A stretch of 64,000 nucleotides of DNA, from contig NZ_CP113432.1 of assembly GCF_026686735.1 (NCBI RefSeq), forward strand, positions 4,639,001 to 4,703,000. The letters are read 5' to 3'. Origin of the DNA: Pseudomonas triclosanedens. Its GTDB lineage: Bacteria; Pseudomonadota; Gammaproteobacteria; Pseudomonadales; Pseudomonadaceae. Shown here one piece after another: positions 31,023 through 40,680 of this stretch (position 1 is the first letter of the stretch; every line of letters starts with the position of its first letter). The notes below the pieces were generated by a model that saw only the letters and a list, made by a program, of their open reading frames with translations, did no database searches and was not told the origin of the DNA. The translations under genes and the position numbers were made by a program.

Positions 31023-32616
31023 TACGCAGTCCGTTGGCCACCAGATTCAGTTCATCGATGGCGAAGCTGGCCTGGCGCAGCGATTCCACTGTCTGCCCGG
31101 TGGCCTCGCCGAGCTGCACCAAAGCCTGGTTGATCTGCTCGGCGCCGGTCGCCTGGGCCTGCATGCCTTCGTTGACCATCTGCACGCGCGGCGCCAGCGC
31201 CTGCACCTGCTGGATGATCTGCGAGAGCTGCTCGCCGACCTGGCCGACTTCGGCTATGCCACGACGCACTTCTTCGGAAAACTTGTCCATGCCCATCACG
31301 CCAGCGGACACGGCGGACTGGATCTCGCGCACCATCTGCTCGATGTCGTAGGTAGCCACGGCGGTCTGGTCGGCCAGCCGGCGCACCTCGGTGGCCACCA
31401 CGGCGAAGCCACGGCCATACTCGCCGGCCTTCTCCGCCTCGATGGCGGCGTTGAGCGACAGCAGGTTGGTCTGGTCGGCGACCTTGACGATGGTGGTGAC
31501 CACCTGATTGATGTTGCCGGCGCGCTCGTTGAGGATCGCCAGCTTCGCGTTGACCAGCTCGGCGGCGCCCATCACGTGATGCATGGTTTCTTCCATGCGT
31601 GCCAGCCCCAGTTGGCCGGAACCGGCCAGGGTGGAAGTCTGCTCCGCCGCCGACGACACCTCGGTCATGGTGCGCACCAGGTCGCGCGAGGTGGCGGCGA
31701 TCTCCCGCGAGGTGGCGCCGATCTCGGTGGTGGTGGCCGCGGTTTCGGTAGCGGTGGCCTGCTGCTGCTTGGAAGTCGCGGCGATCTCGGTGACCGACGT
31801 GGTGACCTGGATCGCCGAACGCTGCGCCTGCGATACCAGCGCCTTGATCTCCTCGGCCATGCCGTTGAAACCGGTCTCGATGACGCCGAACTCATCGTTG
31901 CGCTCCAGCGCCAGGCGGGTGGTCAGGTCGCCGCCGCCCATCGCGCCCAGGCCGCGCACAACCTGGCGCACCGGCTCGGTGATGGCACGCATCAGCAGCA
32001 AGCCGCATACCGCCGCAGCGATGATAGCGAGCAGCAGCGACACCAGCATGGTGACCTTGGCCAGTTGCACTTCGCTGACGATATCCCCGGACGCCGAATC
32101 AGCGATTTCCTTGTTCATGCTGATCAACTCATTGAGCGTCTTGCGGCCGGTTTCCCAGGATGGCTCCAGTTGCTCCAGCAACAGCCGGCGTGCGCCCTCG
32201 CGATCCTTGCCGTAGATATCCAGCACCTGCGCCAGCAACGCCTCGTAGGTCTGCGCCTCCTGCTTGAAGCGGCCCAGCAACTGACGGTCACGCTCCTCGT
32301 GGATGGTCGCCTCGTACTGCGACACGCGCTCGATCAGTGCATCGTGGTTGGTGCGGAACGCTTGGCGGCCGGCGGCATCGAGCGCCTTGCCCTCGCTCAG
32401 GCCGACCAGTACCTGAACCATCAGGATGTTGTCAGTCCAGGCTGAACGCACGGTGGTCAGCGCGTAAGTGCCTGGCATCGCATCGCGGCTGACCCGCTGC
32501 GTGCTGGCCTCGACGCCCAGCAGGCGGACATAGGAAATCACCACCATCAGCAGCATGATCGCAATGACGACGGCAAAGCTCGCCAGGATGCGTTGGCGTA
32601 GAGTCCAGTTCTTCAC
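30997..32616 (-). CDS. wspA: Surface-sensing chemoreceptor WspA
   Basis: Membrane chemoreceptor-like protein of 539 aa that responds to surface contact and activates WspE, so raising c-di-GMP through WspR. TM1 (about 10-32) and TM2 (about 190-212, [17 protein letters not shown]) flank a four-helix periplasmic domain; HAMP follows ([19 protein letters not shown]), then the signalling domain with hairpin tip [23 protein letters not shown] 32616 was chosen because the protein then starts (M)[15 protein letters not shown] as in other WspA proteins and GGGGAAGG lies upstream; the ATG at 32709 would add 31 unlikely residues. First gene of the operon. Confidence 0.94.
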   Translation of the reverse strand: MKNWTLRQRILASFAVVIAIMLLMVVISYVRLLGVEASTQRVSRDAMPGTYALTTVRSAWTDNILMVQVLVGLSEGKALDAAGRQAFRTNHDALIERVSQYEATIHEERDRQLLGRFKQEAQTYEALLAQVLDIYGKDREGARRLLLEQLEPSWETGRKTLNELISMNKEIADSASGDIVSEVQLAKVTMLVSLLLAIIAAAVCGLLLMRAITEPVRQVVRGLGAMGGGDLTTRLALERNDEFGVIETGFNGMAEEIKALVSQAQRSAIQVTTSVTEIAATSKQQQATATETAATTTEIGATSREIAATSRDLVRTMTEVSSAAEQTSTLAGSGQLGLARMEETMHHVMGAAELVNAKLAILNERAGNINQVVTTIVKVADQTNLLSLNAAIEAEKAGEYGRGFAVVATEVRRLADQTAVATYDIEQMVREIQSAVSAGVMGMDKFSEEVRRGIAEVGQVGEQLSQIIQQVQALAPRVQMVNEGMQAQATGAEQINQALVQLGEATGQTVESLRQASFAIDELNLVANGLRNGVSRFKV

Positions 32617-32805
32617 AGCCTTCCCCAGAAGATGATCGAGACGTGCCGAGGACGATCCATTCGGGCAAGCCCACGCCGCGAATGTAAATTCCTGCCAGGT
32701 CCTCAGCAAGATAGGACATATAGTATCCAGACACGCTCAAACAGCGCCTCTTTTATTCCAGAACTCCAGCCCTGCACCTCACCTTCGGAAGTACCGAAAC
32801 CCTCC

Positions 32806-33243
32806 ATGCTGTCCCTTGCCCTGGCCGCCCACGCCGGCCTCTTTCTCTCCGCCTTCGGCGCCGCCACTCTGCTGCCCCTGCAATCGGAAGCCGTGCTGGT
32901 GGGCCTGCTGCTGGGCGGGCAGTACTCCGTGTGGACGCTGCTGCTGGCAGCCAGCCTGGGCAACGTCCTCGGCTCGCTGGTCAACTGGGTGCTGGGGCGC
33001 GGCATCGAGCGCTGGCGTGACCGCCGCTGGTTCCCGGTCAGCGCACAAACGCTGGAGAAGGCGCAGGCGCGCTACCAGCGCTTCGGTAGCTGGTCGCTGC
33101 TCTTGAGCTGGGCACCGGTCATCGGCGATCCGCTAACGCTCATCGCCGGCGTCATGCGCGAACCGCTCTGGCGCTTCCTGCTGCTGGTGACGCTGGCCAA
33201 GGTCGGCCGCTACGCAATCCTCGCCTGGCTCACGCTGGGCTGA
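32806..33243 (+). CDS. Small YqaA/DedA-like (VTT domain) membrane protein
   Basis: Integral membrane protein of 145 aa. Hydrophobic segments include LFLSAFGAATLLPLQSEAVL, VWTLLLAASLGNVLGSLVNW and a C-terminal FLLLVTLAKVGRYAILAWLT; the GN.LGS..NW motif is that of YqaA-type short members of the SNARE-associated/DedA (VTT) superfamily. DedA relatives are linked to lipid-carrier flipping and envelope integrity; the role of the short YqaA group is not established. ATG 32806 was chosen; an open frame continues upstream but into the wspA promoter region. It is divergent from the wsp operon. Confidence 0.82.
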   Translation: MLSLALAAHAGLFLSAFGAATLLPLQSEAVLVGLLLGGQYSVWTLLLAASLGNVLGSLVNWVLGRGIERWRDRRWFPVSAQTLEKAQARYQRFGSWSLLLSWAPVIGDPLTLIAGVMREPLWRFLLLVTLAKVGRYAILAWLTLG

Positions 33244-33400
33244 ATCGCCCAGCGCCAAAAGCGGACAAGTATTTCGTCCGTTCGTCCTGTTTTGCCACTG
33301 CGTGGAAAATTGGCGTCAATAATATCACTACGCCATCATCGATATGGCGCGGCCAGTACGGCTGCCGGCAAACAATGGATGATTCAAAGGGACATTCACG

Positions 33401-35023
33401 ATGTTCAGAAACATGAGTATTGGCCGTCGCGCCACCCTGGGTTTTGCCCTGATGGGCGTCCTGCTGGTGTTCCTCGGACTGTTTTCGCTCTACAAACTCT
33501 CGACCCTGCGTGCCGCCTCGGAGGAAATCGACAACAACTGGTTGCTGAGCATCAACCACATGAACCAGCTATCCAGCGACATCGCCCGCATCCGCCTGGA
33601 GTCGATGCGCCTGCTGGTCAACCAGGATGAGACCGCGCGCCAGCACAGCCTGGGCCTGATCGCCGACGCACGGCAGGACAAGGACAAAGTCCTGCGCGAA
33701 TACTCCCGGCTCATCCTCGGCGCCGAAGAACAGCAGCGCGCCGACGAGCTGACCCGCAGCCTCGACACCTACCTTGCGTATGTCGATCAACTGGTCGAGA
33801 AGACCCGCCAGAACGACATCGATGGCGCCCGGCTCCTGCTCAACGGCAGCATCACCCAGCAGGGCGCCGAGCTGGGCAAACACCTCACCGCCCTGATCGA
33901 CCTCAACCGCGACGGCGCCGCAGCCGCGGCCGAGCGCGCCGTAGAACAATTCCAGAGCGGCCGGCTGGTGGTCAGCGGCATCCTCGTGCTCAGCGTGGCG
34001 CTGACGTTGCTGCTGGCCTGGCAGCTCACCCGCAGCATCGTCGTCCCCCTCGCCCAGGCCGTGCGCGTCGCGCAGACCATCGCCGGAGGCGACCTAAGCC
34101 AGCGCTTGAGCATCGAGGGCCGCGACGAACCGGCGCAACTGCTCAACGCCCTGGCGGACATGCAGGGCCACCTGCGCGAAACCATCCGCGGCATCGGCAA
34201 CTCCGCCAGCCAGCTCGCCTCCGCCGCCGAGGAAATGAGCAGCGTGATGGAACAGAGCACCCGCGCCCTGCAACAGCAGAGCGACCAGATCGAGCAGGCC
34301 GCCACGGCAGTCAACCAGATGACCACCGCCGTGGACGAAGTCGCCAGCAACGCCGCCTCCACCTCCGCCGCCTCCCGCGAGGCCATCGAGGCGGCGCGTT
34401 CCGGCCAGGGGCGCGTCAGCGAAACCTCCAGCTCCATCGGCGTGCTGGCCGGTGAAGTCGGCAGCGCCTCGCAGCAGGCCGAAGCGCTGGCCAACCAGGC
34501 GCAGGACATCGGCAAGGTGCTGGAAGTCATCCGCAGCGTCGCCGAGCAGACCAACCTGCTGGCGCTCAATGCCGCCATCGAAGCGGCGCGGGCCGGCGAG
34601 GCCGGGCGCGGGTTCGCCGTGGTCGCCGACGAAGTCCGCTCGCTGGCGCAACGCACCCAGAGCTCCACCCGGGAAATCGAAGAACTGGTATCGGCCATCC
34701 AGAACGGCAGCGACCAGACCGTGGCCGCTCTGCTCAGCAGCACCGCCCACGCCGAGCGTACCGTCGCCCGCACCGGAGAAGCCAGCGCCTCGCTGGAGGT
34801 CATCCTCGAACGCATGTCGCAGATCAACGAGCGCAACCTGGTGATCGCCAGCGCCACCGAGGAGCAGGCCCAGGTCGCCCGCGAAGTGGACCGCAACCTG
34901 CTGCTGATCCGCGACCTAGCCACCCAGACATCGGCGGGCGCAACCCAGACCAGCGCGGCAAGCCAGGAACTGTCGCGCCTGGCGGTGAACCTCAACGGCA
35001 TGGTGGCGCGTTTCGTGGTGTAA
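33401..35023 (+). CDS. Methyl-accepting chemotaxis protein (4HB sensor)
   Basis: Transmembrane chemoreceptor of 540 aa. TM1 (about 10-30, [20 protein letters not shown]), a four-helix-bundle ligand domain of roughly 155 residues, TM2 (about 188-208, [20 protein letters not shown]), HAMP ([20 protein letters not shown]) and a signalling domain with tip [20 protein letters not shown]. There is no C-terminal CheR-binding pentapeptide (it ends NGMVARFVV). The ligand is unknown. ATG 33401 has AAGGGA upstream. It is transcribed separately from wsp, which lies upstream in the opposite direction. Confidence 0.93.
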   Translation: MFRNMSIGRRATLGFALMGVLLVFLGLFSLYKLSTLRAASEEIDNNWLLSINHMNQLSSDIARIRLESMRLLVNQDETARQHSLGLIADARQDKDKVLREYSRLILGAEEQQRADELTRSLDTYLAYVDQLVEKTRQNDIDGARLLLNGSITQQGAELGKHLTALIDLNRDGAAAAAERAVEQFQSGRLVVSGILVLSVALTLLLAWQLTRSIVVPLAQAVRVAQTIAGGDLSQRLSIEGRDEPAQLLNALADMQGHLRETIRGIGNSASQLASAAEEMSSVMEQSTRALQQQSDQIEQAATAVNQMTTAVDEVASNAASTSAASREAIEAARSGQGRVSETSSSIGVLAGEVGSASQQAEALANQAQDIGKVLEVIRSVAEQTNLLALNAAIEAARAGEAGRGFAVVADEVRSLAQRTQSSTREIEELVSAIQNGSDQTVAALLSSTAHAERTVARTGEASASLEVILERMSQINERNLVIASATEEQAQVAREVDRNLLLIRDLATQTSAGATQTSAASQELSRLAVNLNGMVARFVV

Positions 35024-35091
35024 ACCGGTTAGGGAATTTTTCCTACATCGGCGTATCCAATGGCCATCATGGAACGCCACGGGGTGGATAG

Positions 35092-35478
35092 ATGAACGTG
35101 TTGAAATTGTCGGCCGTACTGGCCGCGGCGGCGCTGTTGAGCGCCTGCGGCGGCAACCAGGCCAAGGTCTGCGGTTCGGACGACGTGAAGAACCAGTTGG
35201 TCAGGATCTTCCTGAGCGGCTCGCTCTCCAGCCAGACCGACGCGTTGAGCAAGGCCGAGCTGAAAGATGTGGCGATCATCGAGAAAGACCCGGACAGCGG
35301 CGTGCTGGAATGCGTCGGCACGCTGTCGGTGCCGGTGGTCGGCCAGGTGGCCAGCGGCACGCTCAAGTACCGCATCGCGCCGGCGGCCAAGTCCGAGCAC
35401 GACTACCTGCTGCTGCTCGCCGACGGCGACCTCGCCAATGCCTTCGCCAAGCGCATCGAAGGCATGATCGCGCGCTGA
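35092..35478 (+). CDS. Small lipoprotein, function unknown
   Basis: Lipoprotein of 128 aa (signal MNVLKLSAVLAAAALLSAC, lipobox LSAC). The mature part has a predicted helix (DDVKNQLVRIFLSGSLSSQT) then a beta-rich stretch ending with a helix (DLANAFAKRIEGMIAR). No named family recognised; it resembles small pseudomonad lipoproteins without assigned function. It lies 68 bp after the chemoreceptor gene, same strand, and is followed by a strong terminator. Confidence 0.8.
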   Translation: MNVLKLSAVLAAAALLSACGGNQAKVCGSDDVKNQLVRIFLSGSLSSQTDALSKAELKDVAIIEKDPDSGVLECVGTLSVPVVGQVASGTLKYRIAPAAKSEHDYLLLLADGDLANAFAKRIEGMIAR

Positions 35479-35502
35479 AGCGTGACTGCCAGAAACGAAA
35501 AG

Positions 35503-35526
35503 GCCGGCCCGTGTGGCCGGCTTTTT
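35503..35526 (+). terminator. Intrinsic terminator of the lipoprotein gene
   Basis: GCCGGCC/GGCCGGC 7-bp stem, 5-nt loop, then TTTTT on the plus strand, 24 bp after the stop at 35478. Confidence 0.9.
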
Positions 35527-35549
35527 CGTAGATGCGCAGGCTGCCCCGA

Positions 35550-35834
35550 TCAGAAACCGTCCAGGTCGATCAGCTCGCCCTCGAAGCGAATCCAGCCGCC
35601 GGCATCGTTCGCCTCGCCGCCCTGGATCTCACCGTAGTACGAGAGCCCGTTCTCCAGCGTCACGCACACGTGGGTCGGCTCTTGCGGCGCGTCCAGTTGG
35701 CCACTGAAACGCAGCTCGATCACGCCCTCCTCCGGAGCGCTGAGGCTCACCGTGACGCGGGCGTTGTCCACCGCTTCAGCCTCGCGGCCCCAATGCTCGG
35801 CGCTGACGGTCACAGTGGCGATTTCCTGTTTCAT
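35550..35834 (-). CDS. Conserved hypothetical protein
   Basis: A 94-aa acidic protein (TVTVSAEHWGREAEAVDNAR; VELRF-like strands; ends EGELIDLDGF). The alternating pattern suggests a small beta-sandwich, and no signal peptide is present. It is flanked by the lipoprotein terminator and by the MFS gene 140 bp away. No family recognised. Length and codon bias support it being real. Confidence 0.6.
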   Translation of the reverse strand: MKQEIATVTVSAEHWGREAEAVDNARVTVSLSAPEEGVIELRFSGQLDAPQEPTHVCVTLENGLSYYGEIQGGEANDAGGWIRFEGELIDLDGF

Positions 35835-35974
35835 GCTCGAAGACTCTCCAGAAGACTCCGACGTCAGGTGCGCCGGAAAAAGGCCGTCAGGTTATTCCAG
35901 CGCGGCCCTCCAGGCGAGCCCGAAAGCCGGGCGGTCGGGCATGAAGGGCGCACGGGGCGCCCCTCATCGGCAGA

Positions 35975-37597
35975 TCAATCGGCGTGAATATCATTGTGCC
36001 GGGTCTCGCGCAGGAACAGCAGCGCGCAGACCAGGCTCACCGCCGCGATCAGCACCGGGTACCACAGGCCATAGAAGATATCCCCGGTGTACACCACCAG
36101 CGCGAACGACAACGTCGGCAGCAGGCCGCCGAACCAGCCGTTGCCGATGTGGTACGGCAGCGACAGCGAGGTATAGCGGATACGCGTCGGGAACAGCTCC
36201 ACCATCAGCGCCGCCAGCGGGCCATAGCAGAGGCAGGAAATCAGCACCAGCGCCACCAGAATGGCGATCACCATGCCCTTGTTGACCATCAACGAATCCG
36301 CCTTGACCGGGTAGCCCGCGTCCTTCACCGCAGCGCTCAACGCGGCGGCATCGAAGCCCTCGATGCGCTTCTCGCCCACCGTCACCACCACGCCGCTGCC
36401 AGCCGGTGCAGCCTGGGTGCTGTAGGGCACGCCACTCTTCACCAGCAGGGTTTTCACCTGGTCACAGGGGCTGTCGAACTTGGCCTTGCCCACCGGATCG
36501 AACTGGAAAGTGCAGGTCGCCGGGTCCGCCATCACAGTGATCGGCGCGGTGCGCGTGGCCTGGTCGATCTGCGGGTTGGCGTAGTGGGTCAGCGCCTTGA
36601 ACAGCGGGAAGTAGAACACCGCCGCCAGCGCAAGCCCCGCCAGCAGCACCGGCTTGCGGCCGATCTTGTCCGACAGCCAGCCGGCCACCACGAAGAACGG
36701 CGCACCGATGATCAGCGAGACGATCAGCAGCTCGTTGGCCAGCGCGCCATCCACCTTCAGTACCTGGGTCAGGAAGAACAGCACATAGAACTGCGCAGTA
36801 TAGAAAGTCACCGCCTGCCCGGCGTTGATGCTGAACAGCGCCGTCAGCACGATCTTCAGGTTCTTCCAGTTGGTGAACGACTCCTTGAGCGGCGACTTGC
36901 TGGTCTTGCCCTCCGCCTTCATCTTCAGGAACGCAGGCGACTCCTGCATCGACAGGCGAATCCAGGTCGAGATGCCCAGCAGCACGATCGACAGCAGGAA
37001 CGGCAGGCGCCAGCCCCAGGTCTCGAACTCGTCGCCCGTGAAGTAACGGCAGGCGAGGATCACCAGCAGCGACAGCAGCAGGCCGCCGGTGGCGGTGGAC
37101 TGGATCCAGCTCGTGTAGCTGCCGCGCTTGTTGGCCGGCGCGTGCTCCGCCACATAGATCGCCGCCCCGCCGTACTCGCCGCCCAGCGCCAGCCCCTGGA
37201 GCATGCGCAACACGATGAGAATGATCGGTGCCGCCACCCCGATGGTTGCGTAGGACGGCAGCAGGCCGACGCAGAAGGTCGACAGGCCCATCAGCAGAAT
37301 GGTCGCGAGGAACGTGTACTTGCGCCCGATCATGTCGCCCAGGCGGCCGAACACCAGCGCTCCGAAGGGCCTTACCAGGAAGCCCGCAGCGAAGGCCAGC
37401 AGCGCGAAAATGAAGGCCGTGGTGTCGTTCACCCCGGCGAAGAACTGCTTGCTGATGACCGCCGCCAGCGCGCCATAGAGGAAGAAGTCGTACCACTCGA
37501 ACACCGTACCGAGCGACGAGGCAAAGATCACCTTGCGCTCTTCGCGGCGTGACGACACATGCCGCTCGTAGGAACTGGACTGCGCTACATCGGTCAT
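35975..37597 (-). CDS. MFS transporter, metabolite:H+ symporter type
   Basis: Twelve-helix MFS protein of 540 aa in the metabolite:H+ symporter (MHS) group, which carries dicarboxylates, proline/betaine, shikimate and similar solutes. The group hallmark is the start ASSLGTVFEWYDFFLYGALA; the A-like loop FGRLGDMIGRKYTF and the motif LQGLALGGEYGGAAIYVAEH are clear. An unusually long loop (roughly residues 340-430, with two cysteines and AAPAGSGVVVTVGEKR) is inserted between membrane helices. Its neighbour is the GMC oxidoreductase gene 388 bp upstream on the same strand; a shared substrate is possible. Substrate unknown. Confidence 0.88.
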   Translation of the reverse strand: MTDVAQSSSYERHVSSRREERKVIFASSLGTVFEWYDFFLYGALAAVISKQFFAGVNDTTAFIFALLAFAAGFLVRPFGALVFGRLGDMIGRKYTFLATILLMGLSTFCVGLLPSYATIGVAAPIILIVLRMLQGLALGGEYGGAAIYVAEHAPANKRGSYTSWIQSTATGGLLLSLLVILACRYFTGDEFETWGWRLPFLLSIVLLGISTWIRLSMQESPAFLKMKAEGKTSKSPLKESFTNWKNLKIVLTALFSINAGQAVTFYTAQFYVLFFLTQVLKVDGALANELLIVSLIIGAPFFVVAGWLSDKIGRKPVLLAGLALAAVFYFPLFKALTHYANPQIDQATRTAPITVMADPATCTFQFDPVGKAKFDSPCDQVKTLLVKSGVPYSTQAAPAGSGVVVTVGEKRIEGFDAAALSAAVKDAGYPVKADSLMVNKGMVIAILVALVLISCLCYGPLAALMVELFPTRIRYTSLSLPYHIGNGWFGGLLPTLSFALVVYTGDIFYGLWYPVLIAAVSLVCALLFLRETRHNDIHAD

Positions 37598-37985
37598 TGC
37601 GGGCTCTCCTGCCCCTTCTGGGGGCTCTTGTTGTTGTCAGCCTCGACTGCCGTGGTTGTCACGCCACGCGATAGCGTTCTTTCGCCGCTCCTGTAGGAGC
37701 GGCTTGCATCGATGAAACCAATGACACCGGACTCCCGCGTTCGCGGAAATGACGAGATAAGCGCACACCCCGCAAACGCCAAAGCCCAAGCCCGTAGGAT
37801 GGGTGGAGCGCAGCGATACCCATCGACTCCATGCACCAACCGCATGGGTATCGCTCTGCTCCACCCATCCTGCGAAAGACGCAACACCGAACTCGCTCAC
37901 GCGTGACTGGCGAGCTGAAACTCCTGCGCTCCCTCAACCTCATCCACGCGAACGCGGGGCCTGACCTGCAAAATGCGCGCTGGCC
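37598..37985. other. 388-bp intergenic region with repeats
   Basis: No coding gene is supported between the GMC and MFS genes. It holds CGCTCCTGTAGGAGCGG, a small palindrome at about 37686-37702, and a family-B repeat pair further along. MFS promoter elements should lie near 37600-37700. Confidence 0.5.
37794..37873. repeat. Family-B interspersed inverted repeat pair
   Basis: GTAGGATGGGTGGAGCGCAG (37794 onward, arm to 37823) is mirrored by an arm ending CTCCACCCATCCTGC (37844-37873), 20 bp apart. A near-identical pair occurs at 58539-58617 and a collapsed copy at 59943-59977. Confidence 0.88.
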
Positions 37986-39650
37986 TCACGCCACCGGCAC
38001 CTGCTCCTGCGCGCGCCCACTGGAAGGGATGACCTCCGGTGCGCGTGAGGGTTCGTTCAAAATCATCTGCGCGGCCTTCTCCGCGATCACCAGCACCGGC
38101 GAACAACTGTTGCCGGACGTCAGGCTCGGCATGATCGACGCATCGGCAATGCGCAGGCCGGGAATGCCATGCACGCGCAACTGGCTGTCCACCACCGCCC
38201 CCGCGCCCTGGCCCATGCGGCAGGTGCCCGCCGGGTGGAAGATCGTCGTGCCGATCTCAGCGGCGGCGCGGTGCAGATCCTCTTCGGTCTGGTAGTCCGG
38301 CCCCGGCTTGAACTCCTCCGGGCGGAAGCGTGCCAGCGCCGGAGCCGCGACAATGCGCCGGGTCAGGCGGATGGCATCGGCGGCCACCCGCAAGTCCTGC
38401 GGGTGGCTCAGGTAATTGGGCTGGATGACCGGCTTGTCGCGTGGGTCCAGCGAGCGCAGCGACACACTCCCCCGGCTCAGCGGCCGCAGGTCGCACACCG
38501 ACGCGGTGAACGCCGGAAAGCTGTGCAGCGGCTCGCCGAAGCGCTCCAGCGACAGCGGCTGCACGTGGTATTCCAGGTTCGCCGAACGCTGCGACGGATC
38601 GGACTTGGCGAACGCCCCAAGCTGGCTGGGCGCCATCGACAGCGGGCCGCTGCGCCTGAACAGATACTCCAGGCCCATGCCCATCTTGCCCCACAGGCTC
38701 GACGCAATCCGGTTCAGCGACGGCGCACCGCTCATGCGGTAGATCAGCCGCAACTGCAAATGATCCTGCAGGTTGCCGCCAACGCCGGAGAGCTCATGGC
38801 GCACACCGACGCCCAGCCTCTCCAGCAGGTCGCGCGGGCCGATACCCGAGCGTTGCAGCAGGACCGGCGAATTGATCGCCCCCGCGCAAAGCACCACCTC
38901 GCGCCGCGCCCGCAACTGGCGCCGCGCGCCTTGCCAGTCCACCTCCAGCCCCACCGCGCGGCCATCCTCCAGCAGCACGCGATGAGCCTCCACGTTGGTC
39001 AGCACCGTCAGGTTCGGGCGATTGGCGATGGGCCGCAGGAACGCCTTCGACGCATTCCAGCGCACACCGCTGCGCTGGTTCACCTGGAAGTAGCCGCAGC
39101 CCTCATTGTCGCCACCATTGAAATCCTCCACCGGGCGGATGCCCGACTGCGCCGCCGCCTCGCGGAAAGCATCGAGAATCGCCCACGACAGCCGCTGCTT
39201 CTCCACCCGCCATTCGCCACCGGAACCATGCAGTTCACTGGTGCCGGCGAAGTGGTCTTCCATCTTGATGAACAGCGGCAGAAGCTCACTCCAGCTCCAG
39301 CCGGGATTACCCTCTGCAGCCCAGCCGTCGTAATCCAGCGCCTGGCCGCGCATGTAGATCATCCCGTTGATCGACGAGCAGCCGCCCAGCGTGCGCCCGC
39401 GCGGGTACCTGATCGCCCGGCCATTCAGCCCCGGCACCTGTTCGGTGTCGAAACACCAGTCCGTGCGCGGGTTGCCGATGCAATAGAGATAGCCGACGGG
39501 AATGTGAATCCAGGGATAGTTGTCCGGGCCGCCGGCTTCGAGCAGCAGCACACGGTTGGCGGGGTCGGCCGATAGACGATTGGCCAGCAGGCAGCCGGCT
39601 GGGCCCGCGCCGACGATCAGGTAGTCATAAGCATCCAGTGCCTGGGGCAT
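37986..39650 (-). CDS. GMC-family FAD-dependent oxidoreductase (alcohol/choline dehydrogenase-like)
   Basis: Flavin oxidoreductase of 554 aa. The FAD-binding start is YDYLIVGAGPAGCLLANRLS; GMC signature 1 appears as YPRGRTLGGCSSINGMIYMR and signature 2 as GAINSPVLLQRSGIGPRDLL. The C-terminal catalytic His-Asn pair is in FHPAGTCRMGQGA and MPSLTSGNSCSPVLVIAEKA. Relatives oxidise primary alcohols or choline; the substrate cannot be fixed. ATG 39650 has GAGG eight bases upstream and was preferred to an in-frame start at 39773. It is divergent from the LysR gene, which probably regulates it. Confidence 0.92.
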   Translation of the reverse strand: MPQALDAYDYLIVGAGPAGCLLANRLSADPANRVLLLEAGGPDNYPWIHIPVGYLYCIGNPRTDWCFDTEQVPGLNGRAIRYPRGRTLGGCSSINGMIYMRGQALDYDGWAAEGNPGWSWSELLPLFIKMEDHFAGTSELHGSGGEWRVEKQRLSWAILDAFREAAAQSGIRPVEDFNGGDNEGCGYFQVNQRSGVRWNASKAFLRPIANRPNLTVLTNVEAHRVLLEDGRAVGLEVDWQGARRQLRARREVVLCAGAINSPVLLQRSGIGPRDLLERLGVGVRHELSGVGGNLQDHLQLRLIYRMSGAPSLNRIASSLWGKMGMGLEYLFRRSGPLSMAPSQLGAFAKSDPSQRSANLEYHVQPLSLERFGEPLHSFPAFTASVCDLRPLSRGSVSLRSLDPRDKPVIQPNYLSHPQDLRVAADAIRLTRRIVAAPALARFRPEEFKPGPDYQTEEDLHRAAAEIGTTIFHPAGTCRMGQGAGAVVDSQLRVHGIPGLRIADASIMPSLTSGNSCSPVLVIAEKAAQMILNEPSRAPEVIPSSGRAQEQVPVA

Positions 39651-39705
39651 GGAAAGTACCTCGTCGTTCTTGTTCTTTTTGGTATGACGATTGAGCCTAG
39701 TCGTT

Positions 39706-39728
39706 CGTTCGCGATAAAAATACGAACG
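39706..39728. promoter_or_regulatory. Candidate LysR-type operator between GMC and LysR genes
   Basis: CGTTCG-N11-CGAACG with an A/T-rich middle, in the 124-bp divergent region, has the T-N11-A geometry of LysR-type sites. It overlaps where both promoters should be. Confidence 0.5.
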
Positions 39729-39774
39729 TTTTGAGTCACCCGCTGTGCGTTTTCTAACAACGAGAGCCGCCACG

Positions 39775-40680
39775 ATGTTCGACTGGAACGACCTGCGCTA
39801 CTTCCTGGAACTGCACCGCAGTGGCCGCCTGCTGACCACCGCCAAGCGCCTCAACACCACCCACGCCACCGTGGCGCGGCATATCGAGAACATCGAGCGC
39901 GACCTCGGCACCCAACTGTTCGCCCAGCACACCGGCGGCTACCAGCTCACCCCCGCCGGCCAGGCGCTGCTCAAACACGCCGAGGCGATGGAAAACACCG
40001 CCCTGCTCGCCCAGGAAGAAATGAGCCAGGCCATCTCGCCGCTCGGGCAAATCCGCATCGGCGTCACCGAAGGCCTGGGCACCATGTTCCTCGCCCCGCG
40101 CATGGGCGAACTGATGCAGCGCTATCCGGGGCTGGAAGTGGAACTGGTGTCGGTGCCGCGCTTCGTCAGCATCACCAACCGCGAGGCCGACATCGCCATC
40201 ACCCTCGAACGCCCCAGCGCCGACCTGGTGATCAGCCGCCGCCTCACCCGCTACCGCCTGAGCCTGTTCGCCAGCCCCGCCTACCTGGAAAAAGCCCCGC
40301 CCCTGCGCGACCGCGAAGACCTCTGCAAACACCCGTGGATCGGCTACGTGGACGACCTGCTGTTCAGCCAGGAACTGATGTTCCACCACAGCTTCTGCCG
40401 CCACCCGCAGGTGGTGTTCCGCAGCACCAGCGTCGTCGCCCAGCAACAGGCCGCCCAGGCGGGCATCGGCATCGCCATCCTTCCGCAGTTCATGGGCCTG
40501 CATGACCCACTGCTGGTGCCGGTGCTGCCAGAGGAATTCATCGAGCGGGAGTACTGGATGTGTACGCGGCGGGAGCTGCACCGGTCGGTGCGGTTGAGAT
40601 TGGTATGGGATTTCTTGATGGAGGTTTGCGGGCGGGAACAAGGAGTATTGGTGGAAGGAAAATCCGGAGTGCCTGCGTAG
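39775..40680 (+). CDS. LysR-family transcriptional regulator
   Basis: LysR-type regulator of 301 aa. The winged helix-turn-helix covers residues 1-60 (MFDWNDLRYFLELHRSGRLL; TTHATVARHIENIERDLGTQ), followed by the linker helix and the periplasmic-binding-like effector domain (about 90-290). ATG 39775 was chosen; an in-frame start at 39745 would add 10 residues. It is divergent from the GMC oxidoreductase gene, its likely target. Its last 41 codons and the REP-like element overlapping the stop codon are duplicated twice downstream. The C-terminal tail beyond residue 260 (WMCTRRELHRSVRLRLVWDF) is in the repeated part. Confidence 0.9.
   Translation: MFDWNDLRYFLELHRSGRLLTTAKRLNTTHATVARHIENIERDLGTQLFAQHTGGYQLTPAGQALLKHAEAMENTALLAQEEMSQAISPLGQIRIGVTEGLGTMFLAPRMGELMQRYPGLEVELVSVPRFVSITNREADIAITLERPSADLVISRRLTRYRLSLFASPAYLEKAPPLRDREDLCKHPWIGYVDDLLFSQELMFHHSFCRHPQVVFRSTSVVAQQQAAQAGIGIAILPQFMGLHDPLLVPVLPEEFIEREYWMCTRRELHRSVRLRLVWDFLMEVCGREQGVLVEGKSGVPA

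Noticed and set aside
35984..37552. Open frame of 522 codons on the plus strand
   Set aside because: Antisense to the MFS transporter gene; no recognisable domain.
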